Translations under genes and position numbers: made by a program
Shown: piece after piece, positions 52,893 through 62,670 of the stretch
Layout: each line of letters begins with the position of its first letter
Position numbering within the stretch: the stretch's first letter is position 1
Notes under the pieces: model-generated
Told to the model about the DNA's origin: nothing
Databases searched by the model: none
Seen by the model: the letters and a program-made list of their open reading frames with translations, nothing else
NCBI RefSeq assembly: GCF_000221045.1
Contig: NC_015856.1
Span: 1,054,001-1,118,000, forward strand
DNA from: Collimonas fungivorans Ter331
Lineage (GTDB): Bacteria; Pseudomonadota; Gammaproteobacteria; Burkholderiales; Burkholderiaceae_D
Reading direction: 5' to 3'
Length of the DNA stretch: 64,000 nt

Positions 52893-53159
52893 ATGGCGAA
52901 CGTGAGCGAATTCGATGAAGAAGTCCCGGCTACCCTGGCGGATTTCCTGCGGCAGATGCGTTTGAAGCAAACCGGCGAGAACGGCAAGCAATTGTCGTTG
53001 ACGGCGATGCACCGGCGTTGCGGTTTGTCGGTGCCGGTGCTGAGCAAACTCGAAACCGGCAGGGTGACCGATCCCAGCGGTTCGACCATCAAGCGCGTGC
53101 TGGACGGTTACCGCTTGAGCTTCGACGATGTCGCAAAATATTTTCCCGGCCCTAAATGA
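52893..53159 (+). CDS. Small XRE-type helix-turn-helix protein
   Basis: 88 residues, a single HTH domain: TLADFLRQMRLKQTGENGKQLSLTAMHRRCGLSVPVLSKLETGRVTDPSGSTIKRVLDGYRLSFDDVAKYF. The fit to the XRE/Cro pattern (helices around SLTAMHRRCGLSVPVLSKLE) is clear. It stands alone between flgA and flgB on the flgB strand, with a matching promoter-like element before both it and flgB, so a role in flagellar hook-operon control is plausible but inferred. Confidence 0.75.
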   Translation: MANVSEFDEEVPATLADFLRQMRLKQTGENGKQLSLTAMHRRCGLSVPVLSKLETGRVTDPSGSTIKRVLDGYRLSFDDVAKYFPGPK

Positions 53160-53229
53160 GGACGGCGTTGTGTATCTTGAATTGAGGCCCAATCAGCCGC
53201 CTGTTCCGATGATTGCCGCCAGTTGCCGC

Positions 53230-53244
53230 TACCTATAATCGTTT
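53230..53244 (+). promoter_or_regulatory. Promoter-like TACCTATAAT element before flgB
   Basis: TACCTATAATCGTTT with TATAAT at 53234-53239, 38 bases before the flgB start; matches the element before the HTH gene at 14 of 15 positions. Confidence 0.55.
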
Positions 53245-53276
53245 TCATCAAAAGGTCTGTTGAGGGCAGGTACAAG

Positions 53277-53684
53277 ATGGTAGACAAACTGGATGCGGCA
53301 CTGCGCTTTCAACAGGAAGCGCTGAATCTGCGGGCGCGTCGGCAAGAAGTGCTGTCGTCGAACATCGCGCACGCCGATACGCCGAATTACAAGGCGCGCG
53401 ATTTCGATTTCAGCAGCAGCCTGGCGCAAGCGATGGAGCACGGCCGGCAAGCGCAGTCGGTGACGATGGCGACTACTTCCGCCCGCCACATTCAAGGCGA
53501 AGCCATGGCGATCAGCGAACCGGACCTGATGTACCGGGTGCCGACCCAGTCCAGCATCGACGGCAATACCGTCGAGATGGATGTCGAGCGCGTCAATTTC
53601 ACCGACAACGCAGTCCACTACGAATCCGGCCTGACCGTCATCGGCGCCCAGATCAAGTCGCTGCTGTCGGCGGTGCAGCAATGA
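53277..53684 (+). CDS. flgB: Flagellar rod protein FlgB
   Basis: 135 residues from [45 protein letters not shown] at 53277. The N-terminal [18 protein letters not shown] is the rod-protein motif, and the C-terminal helical region ([24 protein letters not shown]) is typical. First gene of the flgBCDEFGHIJ operon. Confidence 0.96.
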   Translation: MVDKLDAALRFQQEALNLRARRQEVLSSNIAHADTPNYKARDFDFSSSLAQAMEHGRQAQSVTMATTSARHIQGEAMAISEPDLMYRVPTQSSIDGNTVEMDVERVNFTDNAVHYESGLTVIGAQIKSLLSAVQQ

Positions 53685-53715
53685 ACTTTCCGTCTTAGCC
53701 AGCGAGGATCAAGCC

Positions 53716-54123
53716 ATGCCATCCATGAATATTTTCGACGTTGCCGGTTCCGCCATGAGCGCGCAATCGCAGCGCATGAACGTTACTGCCAGCAACCTGG
53801 CCAATGCTGACAGCGTGTCCGGTCCCGACGGCCAGCCGTATCGCGCCAAGCAGGTGGTGTTCGCGGTGGCGGCGGGCGAGCAGCAGGACCAGGTCGGCGG
53901 CGTGCAGGTGGCGGGCGTGGTGGAAGACCAGTCGCCGCTGCGCATGGTGTACGACCCCAAGCATCCGCTGGCCAACGCCGGCGGCTACGTCGCCATGCCT
54001 AACGTCAACGTGGTGGAAGAAATGGTCAACATGATTTCCGCTTCGCGCTCGTACCAGGCCAATGTCGAGGTGCTCAGTACCGCCAAGAACATGATGCTCA
54101 AGACGCTGACCATTGGCCAATAA
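53716..54123 (+). CDS. flgC: Flagellar rod protein FlgC
   Basis: 135 residues: [31 protein letters not shown] and the C-terminal [58 protein letters not shown], the proximal-rod pattern. Two in-frame ATGs exist (53716, 53725). It is 31 bases after flgB. Confidence 0.96.
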   Translation: MPSMNIFDVAGSAMSAQSQRMNVTASNLANADSVSGPDGQPYRAKQVVFAVAAGEQQDQVGGVQVAGVVEDQSPLRMVYDPKHPLANAGGYVAMPNVNVVEEMVNMISASRSYQANVEVLSTAKNMMLKTLTIGQ

Positions 54124-54201
54124 CGCAGCGTCGATTGCAGTTCCGATTTGAACGATTAATCCGCGGCCGCCGTACCGGCGCCGCCTCAGGAGAAAACCAT
54201 C

Positions 54202-54861
54202 ATGGCAGTATCTGGAGTTTCAACCGACAACAGCGCAGCAGGGGCGCTGGCCGGGGCTGCATCCAGCAGTTCCGACCAGGAACAGCGCTTTCTCAAATTG
54301 CTGGTTACCCAGCTGAATAACCAGGATCCGCTGAATCCACTGAACAATGCGGAGCTGACGTCGCAACTGGCGCAGATGAGCACCGTCAGCGGCATCGAGA
54401 ACCTGAACAGCACGCTGACCTCGCTGGTGGCGCAGACCGGCGCCAGCCAGACCTTGCAGGCGGCGTCGCTGATCGGCCACACGGTGCTGACGCCGGGCAG
54501 CAGCGTCGCGCTCAAGGACAGCGCTGCTACCTCTTTCGGGCTGGACATGCAAGGTGCGGCCGATACGGTCAAGGTCACCATCACCGACGCCGCCGGCAAT
54601 ACCGTGCGCACCATCGACGTCGGCGCGCTGCCGCAAGGCACCAAGACCTTGTCTTGGGACGGCAAGAACGATACCGGCAGCGCGATGGGCGACGGCGCCT
54701 ACAAAATCAGCGTGGCCGCTTCCGTCGGCGGCAGCGCAGTCGCCGCCAACACGCTGACGTATTCGCAGGTCGCCAGCGTGGCGCAGACAGCCAGCGGCGT
54801 GACGTTGAACCTGGGCGCGGCCGGTACGACGGCATTGAGCGACGTTAAGCAATTTCTATAA
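54202..54861 (+). CDS. flgD: Flagellar hook scaffold protein FlgD
   Basis: 219 residues. SSSDQEQRFLKLLVTQLNNQDPLNPLNNAELTSQLAQMSTVSGIENLNSTL is the FlgD signature. The C-terminal half is Ig/tudor-like (TVKVTITDAAGNTVRTIDVGALPQGTKTLSWDGKNDTG). It caps the growing hook. GGAG precedes the start. Confidence 0.96.
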   Translation: MAVSGVSTDNSAAGALAGAASSSSDQEQRFLKLLVTQLNNQDPLNPLNNAELTSQLAQMSTVSGIENLNSTLTSLVAQTGASQTLQAASLIGHTVLTPGSSVALKDSAATSFGLDMQGAADTVKVTITDAAGNTVRTIDVGALPQGTKTLSWDGKNDTGSAMGDGAYKISVAASVGGSAVAANTLTYSQVASVAQTASGVTLNLGAAGTTALSDVKQFL

Positions 54862-54938
54862 ATCCGGCTTTTTCATTATTTTTCCGCAACCCGGAAGCTG
54901 AAAAAATTGCCGCAAATTGATTTCAAAAGGAGTGGACC

Positions 54939-56141
54939 ATGGGTTTTCAACAAGGCGTAAGCGGTTTGAATGCAAGTTCCAGCAATCTCGATGTGATCGG
55001 CAATAATGTCGCCAACTCGGGCACCGTGGGCTTCAAGGCGGGCAGTGTCCTGTTTGCCGATGTGTACGCGGGTTCGCGGGTCGGCCTTGGCACCCAGGTG
55101 GCCGGCGTTTCGCAGAATTTCACCCAGGGCGCGGTGCAGACCAGCACCCGTGCACTGGATGTGGCGATCACCAACGGCGACGGTTTTTTCCGCCTGGCCA
55201 GCCCATCCGGCGAAGTGTCCTATTCGCGCAACGGCCAGTTCACTATCGACAAGGACAACTACATTGTCAATTCCGGCGGCCTGCGCGTGACCGGTTATCA
55301 GGTCGGCGCCAATGGCAGCATCGCCGGCGGCACGCCGGCTGCCTTGCAGCTGCCGGCTGCCGCGATGACGCCGAACGCTACCACCAAGATCAATGCGCAA
55401 TACAACATAGATTCGCGCAGCACGGTGCCCGTCACGACGCCGTTCAATGCGACCGATTCCACCAGTTTCAACTACCAGAATGCGGTGACCGGCTACGATT
55501 CGCTGGGCAATCCGCATGAAATCACGAATTTCTTCGTAAAGACCGCGGCGAATGCCTGGGATGTCTACCAGACCGTCGATGGCGGCGCCAGCAGCAATAT
55601 CGGCTCGTTGACCTTCGATACGGCCGGCAAGATGCTGACGCCTGCCGCCGGCACCCTGGCTCCTGCCGCAGTACCACTGGCAAACGGCGCGGCGCCGATG
55701 AACTTCACGATCAACCTGACCGGCACCACCCAATTCGGCAACGACAACGCGGTCGCCAAGCAGACCCAGGACGGTTATACCTCCGGCAGCCTGACCGCGT
55801 TCGCCATCAACCCGGACGGCACGGTCACCGGCAAGTATTCGAACGAACAGACCAAGACCCTGGGCCAGATCGTCCTCACTTCCTTTGCCAATCCGGACGG
55901 CTTGCAATCGAAGGGCGGCAATGTCTGGGCTGAAACGGCAGCGTCAGGCCAGCCGCTGGTCGGGACGGCGGGCGCCGGCACCAAGGTTGGCTCCTTGACT
56001 TCGGGCGCGCTGGAGTCGTCCAACGTCGACCTCACCGCCGAACTGGTCAACATGATCATTGCGCAGCGTACCTACCAGGCCAATGCACAGACCGTGAAAA
56101 CCCAGGACCAGGTCATGCAGACCCTGGTGAGCATGCGCTGA
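54939..56141 (+). CDS. flgE: Flagellar hook protein FlgE
   Basis: 400 residues. MGFQQGVSGLNASSSNLDVIGNNVANSGTVGFKAG and the C-terminal SNVDLTAELVNMIIAQRTYQANAQTVKTQDQVMQTLVSMR are hook D0 helices; the middle is a beta-rich D1 region with AITNGDGFFRLA. It is the hook subunit. AAAAGGAG lies upstream of the start. Confidence 0.96.
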   Translation: MGFQQGVSGLNASSSNLDVIGNNVANSGTVGFKAGSVLFADVYAGSRVGLGTQVAGVSQNFTQGAVQTSTRALDVAITNGDGFFRLASPSGEVSYSRNGQFTIDKDNYIVNSGGLRVTGYQVGANGSIAGGTPAALQLPAAAMTPNATTKINAQYNIDSRSTVPVTTPFNATDSTSFNYQNAVTGYDSLGNPHEITNFFVKTAANAWDVYQTVDGGASSNIGSLTFDTAGKMLTPAAGTLAPAAVPLANGAAPMNFTINLTGTTQFGNDNAVAKQTQDGYTSGSLTAFAINPDGTVTGKYSNEQTKTLGQIVLTSFANPDGLQSKGGNVWAETAASGQPLVGTAGAGTKVGSLTSGALESSNVDLTAELVNMIIAQRTYQANAQTVKTQDQVMQTLVSMR

Positions 56142-56190
56142 TGATGGATTCTTCCATCATTAATGCAACGGCAGCAGACCGGGAGAGCAC

Positions 56191-56937
56191 ATGGACCGCA
56201 TGATCTACATCGCCATGAGCGGCGCCAAGCAGGCCATGGAGCAGCAAGCTTCGGTGGCCAGCAACATGGCCAACGTCTCGACTCCCGGTTTCCGCGCGCA
56301 ACTGAACAATTTCCGCGCCGTGCCGGTAGTCGGCGAGGAAGCGGCGACCCGGGCTTTCGTGGTGGCTTCGACGCCCGGCGCTGACATGAGTACAGGACCC
56401 TTGACCGAAACCGGGCGGCCGATGGATGTCGCGGTGCGCGGCGATGGCTGGCTGACGGTACAGACCGCGGACGGCGGCGAGGCGTATACCCGGGTCGGCA
56501 ACCTGCAGGTGGGCGCCGACGGCCAGCTGATGACGATGAACAAGCTGCCGGTGATCGGCGACGCCGGACCGATGGCGGTGCCGCCCGGCGCCGCGGTGAT
56601 GATATCCGCCGATGGACTGGTGAGCGCCATCGGCGCCGGCGATCCGGCCACCAACGTGGCCCAGGTGGGCCGCTTGAAACTGGTCAATCCGGCAGCCAGC
56701 GATTTGCTGCGTGGCGACGATGGTTTGTTCCGGATGCGCGCCGGGGCTGCCGCGCCGGATGCCGATCCGGCAGTAACGCTGCAGACCGGCGCGGTGGAAG
56801 GCAGCAATGTCAATCCGGTGTCGGCGATGGTGGAAATGATCGCCAATGCGCGCAGTTTCGAAATGCAGATGAAGGCGGTCAAGAGCGCCGACGAAAACGA
56901 CCAGCGGGCCAATCAGCTGCTGAGCATGAGCAGCTAA
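56191..56937 (+). CDS. flgF: Flagellar rod protein FlgF
   Basis: 248 residues: [63 protein letters not shown] and the C-terminal [43 protein letters not shown] are the proximal-rod FlgF pattern. Confidence 0.96.
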   Translation: MDRMIYIAMSGAKQAMEQQASVASNMANVSTPGFRAQLNNFRAVPVVGEEAATRAFVVASTPGADMSTGPLTETGRPMDVAVRGDGWLTVQTADGGEAYTRVGNLQVGADGQLMTMNKLPVIGDAGPMAVPPGAAVMISADGLVSAIGAGDPATNVAQVGRLKLVNPAASDLLRGDDGLFRMRAGAAAPDADPAVTLQTGAVEGSNVNPVSAMVEMIANARSFEMQMKAVKSADENDQRANQLLSMSS

Positions 56938-56958
56938 TTTTTAGACAGGAATTTCACC

Positions 56959-57741
56959 ATGATACGTTCACTTTCCATCGCCAAAAGCGGCCTCGACGCG
57001 CAACAGCAGCAGCTCGACGTGATATCGAACAACCTGGCCAACGTCGGCACCACCGGCTTCAAGCGCAGCCGCGCGGTGTTCGAAGACTTGATGTACCAGA
57101 ACCTGCGCCAGGTGGGCGGCCAGACTTCGGACCAGACCAATCTGCCGTCCGGCTTGCAGATCGGCACCGGCGTGCGGCTGGTGGCAACGGAACGGATCCA
57201 TACCCAGGGCAATCCGACCAAGACCGACAATACCAAGGATGTGGCGATCACCGGCGACGGTTTTTTCCAGGTGCAGATGCCGGACGGCACCACTGCCTAC
57301 ACCCGCGACGGCTCGTTCCAGTCCGATTCCACCGGCCAGCTGGTCACCGCCAGCGGCTATCCGGTGCAGCCGGCCATCACCATTCCGCAAAACGCCACCA
57401 GCATGACCATCGCCAAGGACGGCACGGTATCGGTGACCCAGGCCGGCAGCACCGCCAGCGTGCAGGTCGGCCAGATCCAGCTGGCTACCTTCCTGAATTC
57501 GACCGGTCTGCAAAGCAACGGCGAGAACCTGTACACGGAAACCAATGCTTCTGGCACCGCCAACCAGACTACGCCAGGCCAGAACGGCGCCGGCACGCTG
57601 AGCCAGGGTTATGTCGAATCGTCGAACGTGAATGTGGTGGAGGAGCTGGTAAACATGATCCAGACCCAGCGCTCCTACGAAATCAACAGCAAGGCGGTCA
57701 CTACTTCAGACCAGATGTTGCAGCGCCTGACGCAGTTGTGA
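56959..57741 (+). CDS. flgG: Flagellar distal rod protein FlgG
   Basis: 260 residues: [81 protein letters not shown] and [40 protein letters not shown] are diagnostic of the distal rod. The stop overlaps the flgH start by one base. Confidence 0.97.
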   Translation: MIRSLSIAKSGLDAQQQQLDVISNNLANVGTTGFKRSRAVFEDLMYQNLRQVGGQTSDQTNLPSGLQIGTGVRLVATERIHTQGNPTKTDNTKDVAITGDGFFQVQMPDGTTAYTRDGSFQSDSTGQLVTASGYPVQPAITIPQNATSMTIAKDGTVSVTQAGSTASVQVGQIQLATFLNSTGLQSNGENLYTETNASGTANQTTPGQNGAGTLSQGYVESSNVNVVEELVNMIQTQRSYEINSKAVTTSDQMLQRLTQL

Positions 57742-58433
57742 TGACGGCGGTTATCAAATATTGCGCCAGGGGCTTGGTGCTGGCGCCGGTGCTGATCCCC
57801 ATGCTGCTGGGCGGCTGCGCGCAGCTGCCGCGCGAGCCGCTGGTGCAGCAGCCGATGACCGCGCGCGCCGAAGTACGGCCGGCAGTCGCGGTGAACGGCG
57901 CCATCTACCAGTCCGGCTATAGCAGCCAGGCCTTGTTCGAGGACCGGCGGCCGCGCAATGTCGGCGATATCCTGACCATCATCGTCAGCGAAAACGTCAA
58001 CGCCAGCAAGAACTCGGCGGCCAACGCCAGCCGCAACGGCAGCACCAGCAGCGGCCTGACAGCAATACCAAAGATTTTCGGCGGCCTGTTCGGCAACCTC
58101 GATACCGACGCCAAAGCCACCAACGCACTGACTGCCAAGGGCGGCGCCAATGCCGCTAATACTTTCAACGGCGTGATCACCGTCACCGTCACCGAGGTGC
58201 TGGGCAACGGCAATCTGATGGTCAGCGGCGAGAAGCAGATGATGATCAATCAGGGCACCGAATTCATCCGCTTCTCCGGCGTGGTCAATCCGCGTACGGT
58301 AAGCGGCAACAACAGCGTGGCCTCAACCCAGGTGGCGGACGCCAGGATCGAATACAGCGCCAAGGGCTACATCGACGAAGCACAGACCATGGGCTGGTTG
58401 CAGCGCTTCTTCCTCAACGTCTTACCGTTCTGA
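57741..58433 (+). CDS. flgH: Flagellar L-ring lipoprotein FlgH
   Basis: 230 residues. The N-terminus has a lipobox at [12 protein letters not shown], so it is lipidated by Lgt and placed in the outer membrane. [41 protein letters not shown] and the C-terminal [31 protein letters not shown] are typical. An in-frame GTG at 57738 is the alternative start. Confidence 0.96.
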   Translation: MTAVIKYCARGLVLAPVLIPMLLGGCAQLPREPLVQQPMTARAEVRPAVAVNGAIYQSGYSSQALFEDRRPRNVGDILTIIVSENVNASKNSAANASRNGSTSSGLTAIPKIFGGLFGNLDTDAKATNALTAKGGANAANTFNGVITVTVTEVLGNGNLMVSGEKQMMINQGTEFIRFSGVVNPRTVSGNNSVASTQVADARIEYSAKGYIDEAQTMGWLQRFFLNVLPF

Positions 58434-58435
58434 CC

Positions 58436-59575
58436 ATGCGATCAATATTCCAGCGGTTTTTGCCATTTTCCGGACACGGTTGCAGCGCTGCCTTTCTGGC
58501 GTTCTGTTTCCTCTGCGGCGCGCCCTCGGCGCAAGCGGAACGGCTCAAGGAACTGGCCAGCATCCAGGGCGTGCGCGACAATCCGCTGATCGGCTACGGC
58601 CTGATGGTCGGCCTGGACGGCAGCGGCGACCAGACCATGCAGACGCCGTTCACCACCCAGACCTTGAACAACATGCTGTCGCAGCTCGGCATCTCGATGG
58701 CGCCGGGCACCAACATGCAGCTGAAGAACGTGGCGGCGGTAATGGTGACGGCTACCTTGCCGTCGTTCGCCCGGCCCGGCCAGAACATCGACGTCACCGT
58801 ATCTTCCATGGGCAACGCCAAGAGCCTGCGCGGCGGCACCTTGCTGATGACGCCGCTCAAGGGCGCCGACGGCATGGTGTACGCGATCGCCCAGGGCAAC
58901 ATGGTGGTCGGCGGCGCCGGCGCCTCGGCCAACGGCAGCAAGGTGCAGATCAACCAGCTCAGTTCCGGCCGCATTCCTGCCGGCGCCATCGTCGAGCGTG
59001 CGGTCAGTTCGCCGCTGGGCGAGGCCAACACCTTGACCCTGGAATTGAATGCCTCGGATTTCGGCACGGCGCAAAAGGCAGTCGATGCGATCAATCGCAG
59101 TTTCGGCGCCGGCACCGCCAGCGCCCTCGATGCACGCGTGATCCAGGTGGCGGCTCCGGCACTGGCGGAAGCGCGAGTCAGTTTCCTGGCGCGTTTGGAA
59201 AACCTCGACATCACGCCGGCGCAGGCGGTGGCGCGGGTAGTCATCAATGCCCGCACCGGTTCGGTGGTGATGAACCAGACCGTGCGGGTGCTGGATTGTG
59301 CGGTGGCGCATGGCAATCTGTCGGTGGTGATCAATACGCAGCCGGTGATCAGCCAGCCGGGGCCATTTTCAGGCGGCAGCACAGTGGTGACGCAAACTTC
59401 TCAAATCCAGCTGAACCAGGCCGGCGGCGCCTTGCAGGTGGTCAAGAACGGCGCTTCGCTGGCCGATGTGGTGAAGGGCTTGAATACGCTGGGCGCCAAT
59501 CCGCAGGACCTGGTTTCCATCCTGCAGGCGATGAAAGCCGCTGGCGCCTTGCGCGCCGAACTTGAAGTCATCTGA
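58436..59575 (+). CDS. flgI: Flagellar P-ring protein FlgI
   Basis: 379 residues with a signal peptide ([15 protein letters not shown]) followed by [53 protein letters not shown], the P-ring start. [25 protein letters not shown] and the C-terminal [38 protein letters not shown] are conserved. It needs FlgA, encoded upstream in the opposite direction. Confidence 0.97.
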   Translation: MRSIFQRFLPFSGHGCSAAFLAFCFLCGAPSAQAERLKELASIQGVRDNPLIGYGLMVGLDGSGDQTMQTPFTTQTLNNMLSQLGISMAPGTNMQLKNVAAVMVTATLPSFARPGQNIDVTVSSMGNAKSLRGGTLLMTPLKGADGMVYAIAQGNMVVGGAGASANGSKVQINQLSSGRIPAGAIVERAVSSPLGEANTLTLELNASDFGTAQKAVDAINRSFGAGTASALDARVIQVAAPALAEARVSFLARLENLDITPAQAVARVVINARTGSVVMNQTVRVLDCAVAHGNLSVVINTQPVISQPGPFSGGSTVVTQTSQIQLNQAGGALQVVKNGASLADVVKGLNTLGANPQDLVSILQAMKAAGALRAELEVI

Positions 59576-59576
59576 A

Positions 59577-60524
59577 ATGAGCGCATCCGGTCCTGTCAGC
59601 AACAGCCGCAGCGGCGACCTCGACCAGCGCTTTGCGCTGGACGTGCAGGGCGTGGACGCCTTGCGCCGCACTACCAGGAATTCGCCGCAAGACGGCTTGA
59701 AGCAGGTGTCGCGCCAGTTCGAAGCGATGTTCATGCAGATGGTGCTGAAGAGCATGCGCGAAGCGACGCCTTCGGATGGCATGTTCGACAGCCAGCAGGA
59801 AAAAATGTATACCTCGATGCTGGACCAGCAGCTGGCGCAGAACCTGTCCGGGCGCGGCCTGGGCCTGGCCGAAGCGATGCAGGCCCAGCTCAGCCGCGCC
59901 GTCGACCAGTCGCAGCAGCAGCCGTCGCCGCTCGGCAAGATGCCGCCATCGGCTGCCGATCAGAATCGCGGCCAGCCGGCAGCTGCGGCGCCGGCGAATC
60001 CCGGCAGCGTGCAAAACCTTTCCTTGTATGACGCAGCTTCCGGTTCCGGACGGAATGCAGGAACTGGTCCGCAAGCCTATGTCGACCAGTTCCTGTCGCG
60101 CATGACTGCGCCGGCGCAGGCCGCCAGCCGCGCCAGCGGCGTGCCGTCGCAACTGATCCTGGCGCAGGCCGCACTGGAGTCGGGCTGGGGCAAGCGCGAA
60201 ATCAAGGGCGCGGACGGTAGCGGCAGTCACAACCTGTTCGGCATCAAGGCCGGCAAGGGTTGGAAAGGGCCGGTAGTACAGGCGGCCACCACCGAATATG
60301 TGGACGGCCTGCCGCAGCAGACCACGGCCTCGTTCCGCGCTTATGCATCGTATGAGGAAGCGTTTTCCGATTACGCCCGTTTCCTGGCCGGCAATCCGCG
60401 TTATGCGCAGGTGCTGGCCACGCGCGATCCGGCCGAAGCGGCGCACGGCCTGCAGCGCGCCGGTTACGCCACCGATCCGCAGTATGGCGAGAAGCTGGTG
60501 CGCATCCTCAAGCAGATCCTCTGA
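59577..60524 (+). CDS. flgJ: Flagellar rod-cap/peptidoglycan hydrolase FlgJ
   Basis: 315 residues from MSASGPVSNSRSG at 59577, the ATG right after the flgI stop. An N-terminal rod-binding domain (LKQVSRQFEAMFMQMVLKSMREATPSDGMFDSQQEKMYTSMLDQQLAQNLSGRGLGLAEAM), a Ser/Ala/Gln linker, and a C-terminal glucosaminidase domain (LILAQAALESGWGKREIKG, HNLFGIKAGKGW, FRAYASYEEAFSDYARFL) with the catalytic Glu in ALESGWG. It opens the cell wall for the rod. Confidence 0.96.
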   Translation: MSASGPVSNSRSGDLDQRFALDVQGVDALRRTTRNSPQDGLKQVSRQFEAMFMQMVLKSMREATPSDGMFDSQQEKMYTSMLDQQLAQNLSGRGLGLAEAMQAQLSRAVDQSQQQPSPLGKMPPSAADQNRGQPAAAAPANPGSVQNLSLYDAASGSGRNAGTGPQAYVDQFLSRMTAPAQAASRASGVPSQLILAQAALESGWGKREIKGADGSGSHNLFGIKAGKGWKGPVVQAATTEYVDGLPQQTTASFRAYASYEEAFSDYARFLAGNPRYAQVLATRDPAEAAHGLQRAGYATDPQYGEKLVRILKQIL

Positions 60525-60552
60525 TTTTTTTCCGTGGAATCGGACATTTCCC

Positions 60553-60579
60553 TCAAATTTCCGTGGCTGCTGCCGTTAT
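60553..60579 (+). promoter_or_regulatory. Sigma-28 promoter of flgK
   Basis: TCAAATTT, 11 bases, GCCGTTAT (consensus TAAAGTTT-N11-GCCGATAA). It separates the late genes flgK/flgL from the earlier flgB-J operon. Confidence 0.85.
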
Positions 60580-60635
60580 ACCTCAGGTGAGCCTGGCAGC
60601 AACGCCGGGCGCTTGCCTTCTAAAAGGAAGAATGT

Positions 60636-62609
60636 ATGTCGAACAGCATGTTTTTCACCGGACTCAGCGGACTCAACGCGGCGCAAGCGGCATTGATGAC
60701 CACCGGCCACAATACAGCCAATGTGAATACGCCCGGTTATAGCCGGCAGATGGCGCAGGTGGTCTCCGCCGGCGGCACCTACAGGCCCAGCGTCGGCTTC
60801 TTCGGTAACGGCGCCCAGGTGGTCGACATCACCCGCAGCTACGACCAGTTCCTGAGTGCGCAGCTGAACCAGGCGCAATCGACCAACCAGGCGCTGTCGG
60901 CTTACTCGACCCAGATCAACCAGATCAATAACCTGCTGGCCAACCAGACCACCGGCCTGGCGCCGATGCTGCAGACCATGTTCAAAGGTGTGCAGGCGGT
61001 CGCCAATACGCCGGCCGATGCAGCGGCGCGGCAGCAGCTGATCAGCTCCGGCCAGGCCCTGGCCAACCAGTTCCGCACCATGAGCCAGGTGCTGACCGGC
61101 CTGAACGCCAACGTCAACGACCAGGTCGCCGGTTCGGTCGACCAGATCAACACCTACGCCACCCAGATCGCCAATATCAACAAGCAGATCGCCCTGCTCA
61201 GCAATGCTGCCGGCGGCCAGGCCCCGAACGATTTGCTGGACCAGCGCGACAGCCTGGTCAACAGCTTGGGACAGCTGGTGGCGACCAAGGTGGTGGTGCA
61301 GGATGGCGGCCAGTACAATGTGTTCATCGGCAGCGGCCAGACCCTGGTGCTGGGCGACAAGGCATCGACCCTGAAGGCAGTCACCTCTGCCGCCGATCCA
61401 AGCCATACTTCGGTGGCCCTGGTGAACGCCGCCGGGGTTGCGGTGGAAATGCAGGACAGCGTGCTCAGCGGCGGTTCGCTGGGCGGCCTGATGCAGTTCC
61501 GCAACCAGACCCTGGGCGACGCCCAGAACGCGCTGGGACGGATGGCAATCGGCCTGGCCGATACCTTCAATGCGCAGCATAAGCTGGGCATAGACCTGAA
61601 CGGCGCCGCCGGCCAGGATTTCTTTTCGCAAGCCAGCCCGGCGGCGATCGCCAATTCCCGTAACACCGGCAACCTGCAGGTCACGCCGTCGTTCAGCGAC
61701 ACCAGCCAGCTGACCACCAGCGATTACCGGGTCGACTATGTCAATGTGGCCGGCACGCCGCAATATTCCGTGACTCGCCTGTCCGACAACAAAGTGCTGG
61801 GCAGCTACGCCAGCCTACCGCTCACTTTCGACGGCGTATCGCTGCAAGCCGCCAGCGGCACGCCGCAAATCGGCGATTCCTTCCTGGTGCAGCCGACCCG
61901 CACCGGCGCCCGCGACCTGACGGTGACGGTGACCGATCCGGCCAAGATAGCAGCGGCGTCGCCCATCGTCACCGGCAAGGCCGCAACCAACCAGGGCAGC
62001 GCCGGCATCAGCGCCGGCAAGGTCGATGCTTCATACCTGGGAGCGCCGCTGAGCAGCCCGCTGACGCTGAAATACGACAGCACCACCACGCCGGCCAGCT
62101 TGTCCGGTTTCCCTGCCGGCGCGGCAGTCAAGGTCACCAATCCAGACGGCACGGTGGTCAACTATGCGGCCGGCGCGGCGGTCAGTTATACCGATGGCGC
62201 GTCATACAGCTTCAACGGCATCGCCGCCACCGTCAGCGGCAAGCCGGTGAACGGCGACAGCTTCACCATCGGACCGAATACCGGCGGCGTATCGGACGGC
62301 AGCAACGCCTTGCTGCTGGGCGCCCTGCAAAACAAGAAAACCCTGGCCGGCGGCACCGCTAGCTATACCGACGCTTATGGCCAGCTGGTCAGCAGCATCG
62401 GCAACAAGGCCAGCCAGCTGACCATCGCCAATACCGCGCAAACCAGCCTGGCGGCGCAAATCAAGTCGGCCCAGCAATCGGTGTCGGGTGTGAACCAGGA
62501 TGAGGAAACGGCCAACCTGCTGATGTACCAGCAAATGTACCAGGCCAATGCCAAGGTGATCCAGACGGCGTCGACCATGTTCGACGCGATCCTGGGGATC
62601 GCCAGTTAA
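60636..62609 (+). CDS. flgK: Flagellar hook-associated protein 1 (FlgK)
   Basis: 657 residues: MSNSMFFTGLSGLNAAQAALMTTGHNTANVNTPGYSRQMAQ and the C-terminal VSGVNQDEETANLLMYQQMYQANAKVIQTASTMFDAILGIAS are the D0/D1 helices of FlgK; the long centre (residues about 330-570) is beta-rich and carries the extra domains. It joins hook and filament. GGAAGA precedes the start. Confidence 0.97.
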   Translation: MSNSMFFTGLSGLNAAQAALMTTGHNTANVNTPGYSRQMAQVVSAGGTYRPSVGFFGNGAQVVDITRSYDQFLSAQLNQAQSTNQALSAYSTQINQINNLLANQTTGLAPMLQTMFKGVQAVANTPADAAARQQLISSGQALANQFRTMSQVLTGLNANVNDQVAGSVDQINTYATQIANINKQIALLSNAAGGQAPNDLLDQRDSLVNSLGQLVATKVVVQDGGQYNVFIGSGQTLVLGDKASTLKAVTSAADPSHTSVALVNAAGVAVEMQDSVLSGGSLGGLMQFRNQTLGDAQNALGRMAIGLADTFNAQHKLGIDLNGAAGQDFFSQASPAAIANSRNTGNLQVTPSFSDTSQLTTSDYRVDYVNVAGTPQYSVTRLSDNKVLGSYASLPLTFDGVSLQAASGTPQIGDSFLVQPTRTGARDLTVTVTDPAKIAAASPIVTGKAATNQGSAGISAGKVDASYLGAPLSSPLTLKYDSTTTPASLSGFPAGAAVKVTNPDGTVVNYAAGAAVSYTDGASYSFNGIAATVSGKPVNGDSFTIGPNTGGVSDGSNALLLGALQNKKTLAGGTASYTDAYGQLVSSIGNKASQLTIANTAQTSLAAQIKSAQQSVSGVNQDEETANLLMYQQMYQANAKVIQTASTMFDAILGIAS

Positions 62610-62670
62610 TTGGCCCGCCCGGATCTGCAGGCAGGACGATAGTCAAGGAAAACAAGTCAAGGAAAACAAG

